Assembly: GCA_900548955.1 (NCBI GenBank)
Contig: URMQ01000014.1
Span: 1 to 22,688, forward strand
Length of the DNA: 22,688 bases
From: an uncultured Eggerthella sp.
GTDB taxonomy: Bacteria > Actinomycetota > Coriobacteriia > Coriobacteriales > Eggerthellaceae
Direction of reading: 5' to 3'
Below, in pieces: positions 21,805-22,688 of the stretch. The position numbers were made by a program, and so were the translations under genes. Positions within the stretch are counted from its first letter, which is position 1. Every line of letters begins with the position of its first letter. A model generated the notes under the pieces. That model saw only the letters and a program-made list of their open reading frames with translations, was not told where the DNA came from and did not search any database.

Positions 21805-22688
21805 TTAAAAAGCGCGGAAGCGCTCGTAACGTTGCTGGCGGAGCTCTTCGGAAGTCATTGGTAACAATTCTTCCAATGAGCGCGTCACAAAGTCATGAAC
21901 AGCATCCACTGCCTGCTCGGGGTTTTCATGTGCTGGCTTTTCGCCTTCGCTTAAAACTTCTTCAATCAAGCCCATCTCGCAAGCTTCGGCAGCGCTCATT
22001 TTCATAACTGCCGCTGCTTCTGCAGCACGAGAACGATCTTTCCATAAAATAGAAGCAAAGCCTTCGGGTGAGAGAACCGAATAAACGGCGTGTTCTTGCA
22101 TAGCTACACGATTACCCATAGCAAGCGCCAAAGCACCGCCTGAGCCACCTTCACCAAGAACCACACATACGACAGGCACACCAAAGCCAGACATAGCAAT
22201 CAGGTTGTCTGCAATTGCATTACCCTGACCGCGCTCTTCTGCTTCCATTCCGCAGAAAGCACCCTGGGTGTCTACCAAGCACACAATAGGACGACCGAAC
22301 TTTTCTGCTTGACGCATCAAACGTAAGCTCTTGCGATAGCCTTCAGGCTGAGGGCAACCGAAATTACGTGCAATACGCTGATGCAAGTCTGCGCCCTTTT
22401 CTTCTGCGATAACCGTAACAGGAATGCCATCAATCCAACCAATACCACCTACAATTGCACCGTCATCTGCAAATGAACGATCACCATGAAGTTCGATAAA
22501 GCCATCTACCATATGGTCAATATAGTACTGAGCGGTAGGACGATGAACATTACGAGCAAGCAAAACGCTTTCCCATGCAGGGTTGTCGTCTCCATCAGAT
22601 CCCGCTTCGGCCTTCTTCATAGGAAGAATGGAAGGCGCATCGGCAACACCGCGCTTGCGCAATGCACGCTTGAGCGGGAATGATTCAT
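21805..22688 (-). CDS. accA: Acetyl-CoA carboxylase carboxyltransferase, alpha subunit (5' end outside window)
   Basis: The core AccA sequence starts at PAWESVLLARNVHRPTAQYYIDHM and includes CPQPEGYRKSLRLMRQAEKFGRPI, VDTQGAFCGMEAEERGQ, the oxyanion-hole GEGGSGGALALAMGNRV and LSPEGFASILWKD. It transfers CO2 from biotin to acetyl-CoA to give malonyl-CoA for fatty acids. The frame is still open at the window edge (residues ESFPLKRALRKRG precede the internal TTG at 22662), so the true start, or a fusion or overlap with accD, probably lies beyond 22688. The terminal ATG at 22688-22686 is in another frame. The C-terminus is ordinary (EELRQQRYERFRAF). Confidence 0.92.
   Translation of the reverse strand, partial: ESFPLKRALRKRGVADAPSILPMKKAEAGSDGDDNPAWESVLLARNVHRPTAQYYIDHMVDGFIELHGDRSFADDGAIVGGIGWIDGIPVTVIAEEKGADLHQRIARNFGCPQPEGYRKSLRLMRQAEKFGRPIVCLVDTQGAFCGMEAEERGQGNAIADNLIAMSGFGVPVVCVVLGEGGSGGALALAMGNRVAMQEHAVYSVLSPEGFASILWKDRSRAAEAAAVMKMSAAEACEMGLIEEVLSEGEKPAHENPEQAVDAVHDFVTRSLEELLPMTSEELRQQRYERFRAF

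Noticed and set aside
22640..22688. ATG at 22688 as the accA start
   Set aside because: It is in a different frame from accA; the accA frame stays open to the window edge instead.

Overview
The window is a stretch of bacterial chromosome with about 21 protein genes, no rRNA, tRNA or CRISPR, and no transposase or phage gene. Base composition looks moderate (roughly mid-40s %GC by eye, not computed). Shine-Dalgarno sites of the AAGGAG type precede most genes. The gene mix is a lone highly codon-biased acyl-CoA dehydrogenase, CoA-disulfide reductase/rhodanese genes, a TPP-riboswitch salvage operon, DUF554, an NSS transporter and a free-standing accA. It suggests an anaerobic Gram-positive organism; I lean to a Coriobacteriia-like actinobacterium but cannot exclude Bacillota.

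Layout. (1) 180-2593 (+): a YtrA-type GntR repressor with an ABC ATPase and ABC-2 permease, behind a consensus promoter overlapped by a dyad and a long hairpin-rich leader. (2) 2744-3685 (+): a CorA-family Mg2+ channel. (3) 3997-6901 (+): a sulfur/redox group of single-domain rhodanese, CoA-disulfide reductase fused to rhodanese, and a Crp/Fnr regulator with a cysteine pair. (4) 7076-8113 (-): an XRE regulator fused to a six-helix membrane domain. (5) 8555-9633: a lipoprotein and a convergent NifX-like protein sharing a strong hairpin terminator. (6) 10076-11239 (+): an acyl-CoA dehydrogenase whose catalytic glutamate appears to sit in the isovaleryl-CoA-dehydrogenase position. (7) 11458-13534: a divergent LysR/TDT transporter pair; the LysR carries a Cys/His-rich insert. 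(8) 16872-13627 (-): a TPP riboswitch and terminator controlling thiM, an MTH1187-type thiamine-binding protein, thiE and a metallo-beta-lactamase-fold protein. (9) 17082-17783 (+): DUF554. (10) 17913-21207: a MerR-type drug-efflux divergon, with two SMR genes on the minus strand driven by a textbook 19-bp-spacer MerR promoter, and merR plus an NSS symporter on the plus strand. (11) 21805-22688 (-): accA, running off the window edge.

The most unusual feature is shared by many junctions. At least seven intergenic spaces are filled with short degenerate tandem repeats (units of 9, 13, 13-15, 15, 17, about 19 and 20 bp), each with its own unrelated sequence. Four of the six convergent gene junctions have them, and three of those four lack a hairpin terminator. 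The two convergent junctions without repeats have strong hairpin terminators. Several arrays are C-rich and G-poor on one of the incoming transcripts, so I suggest they act as Rho-dependent or buffer terminators that grow by slippage. A second unexplained element is a run of three strong inverted repeats at 21513-21675, which may be a structured RNA or a terminator cluster.
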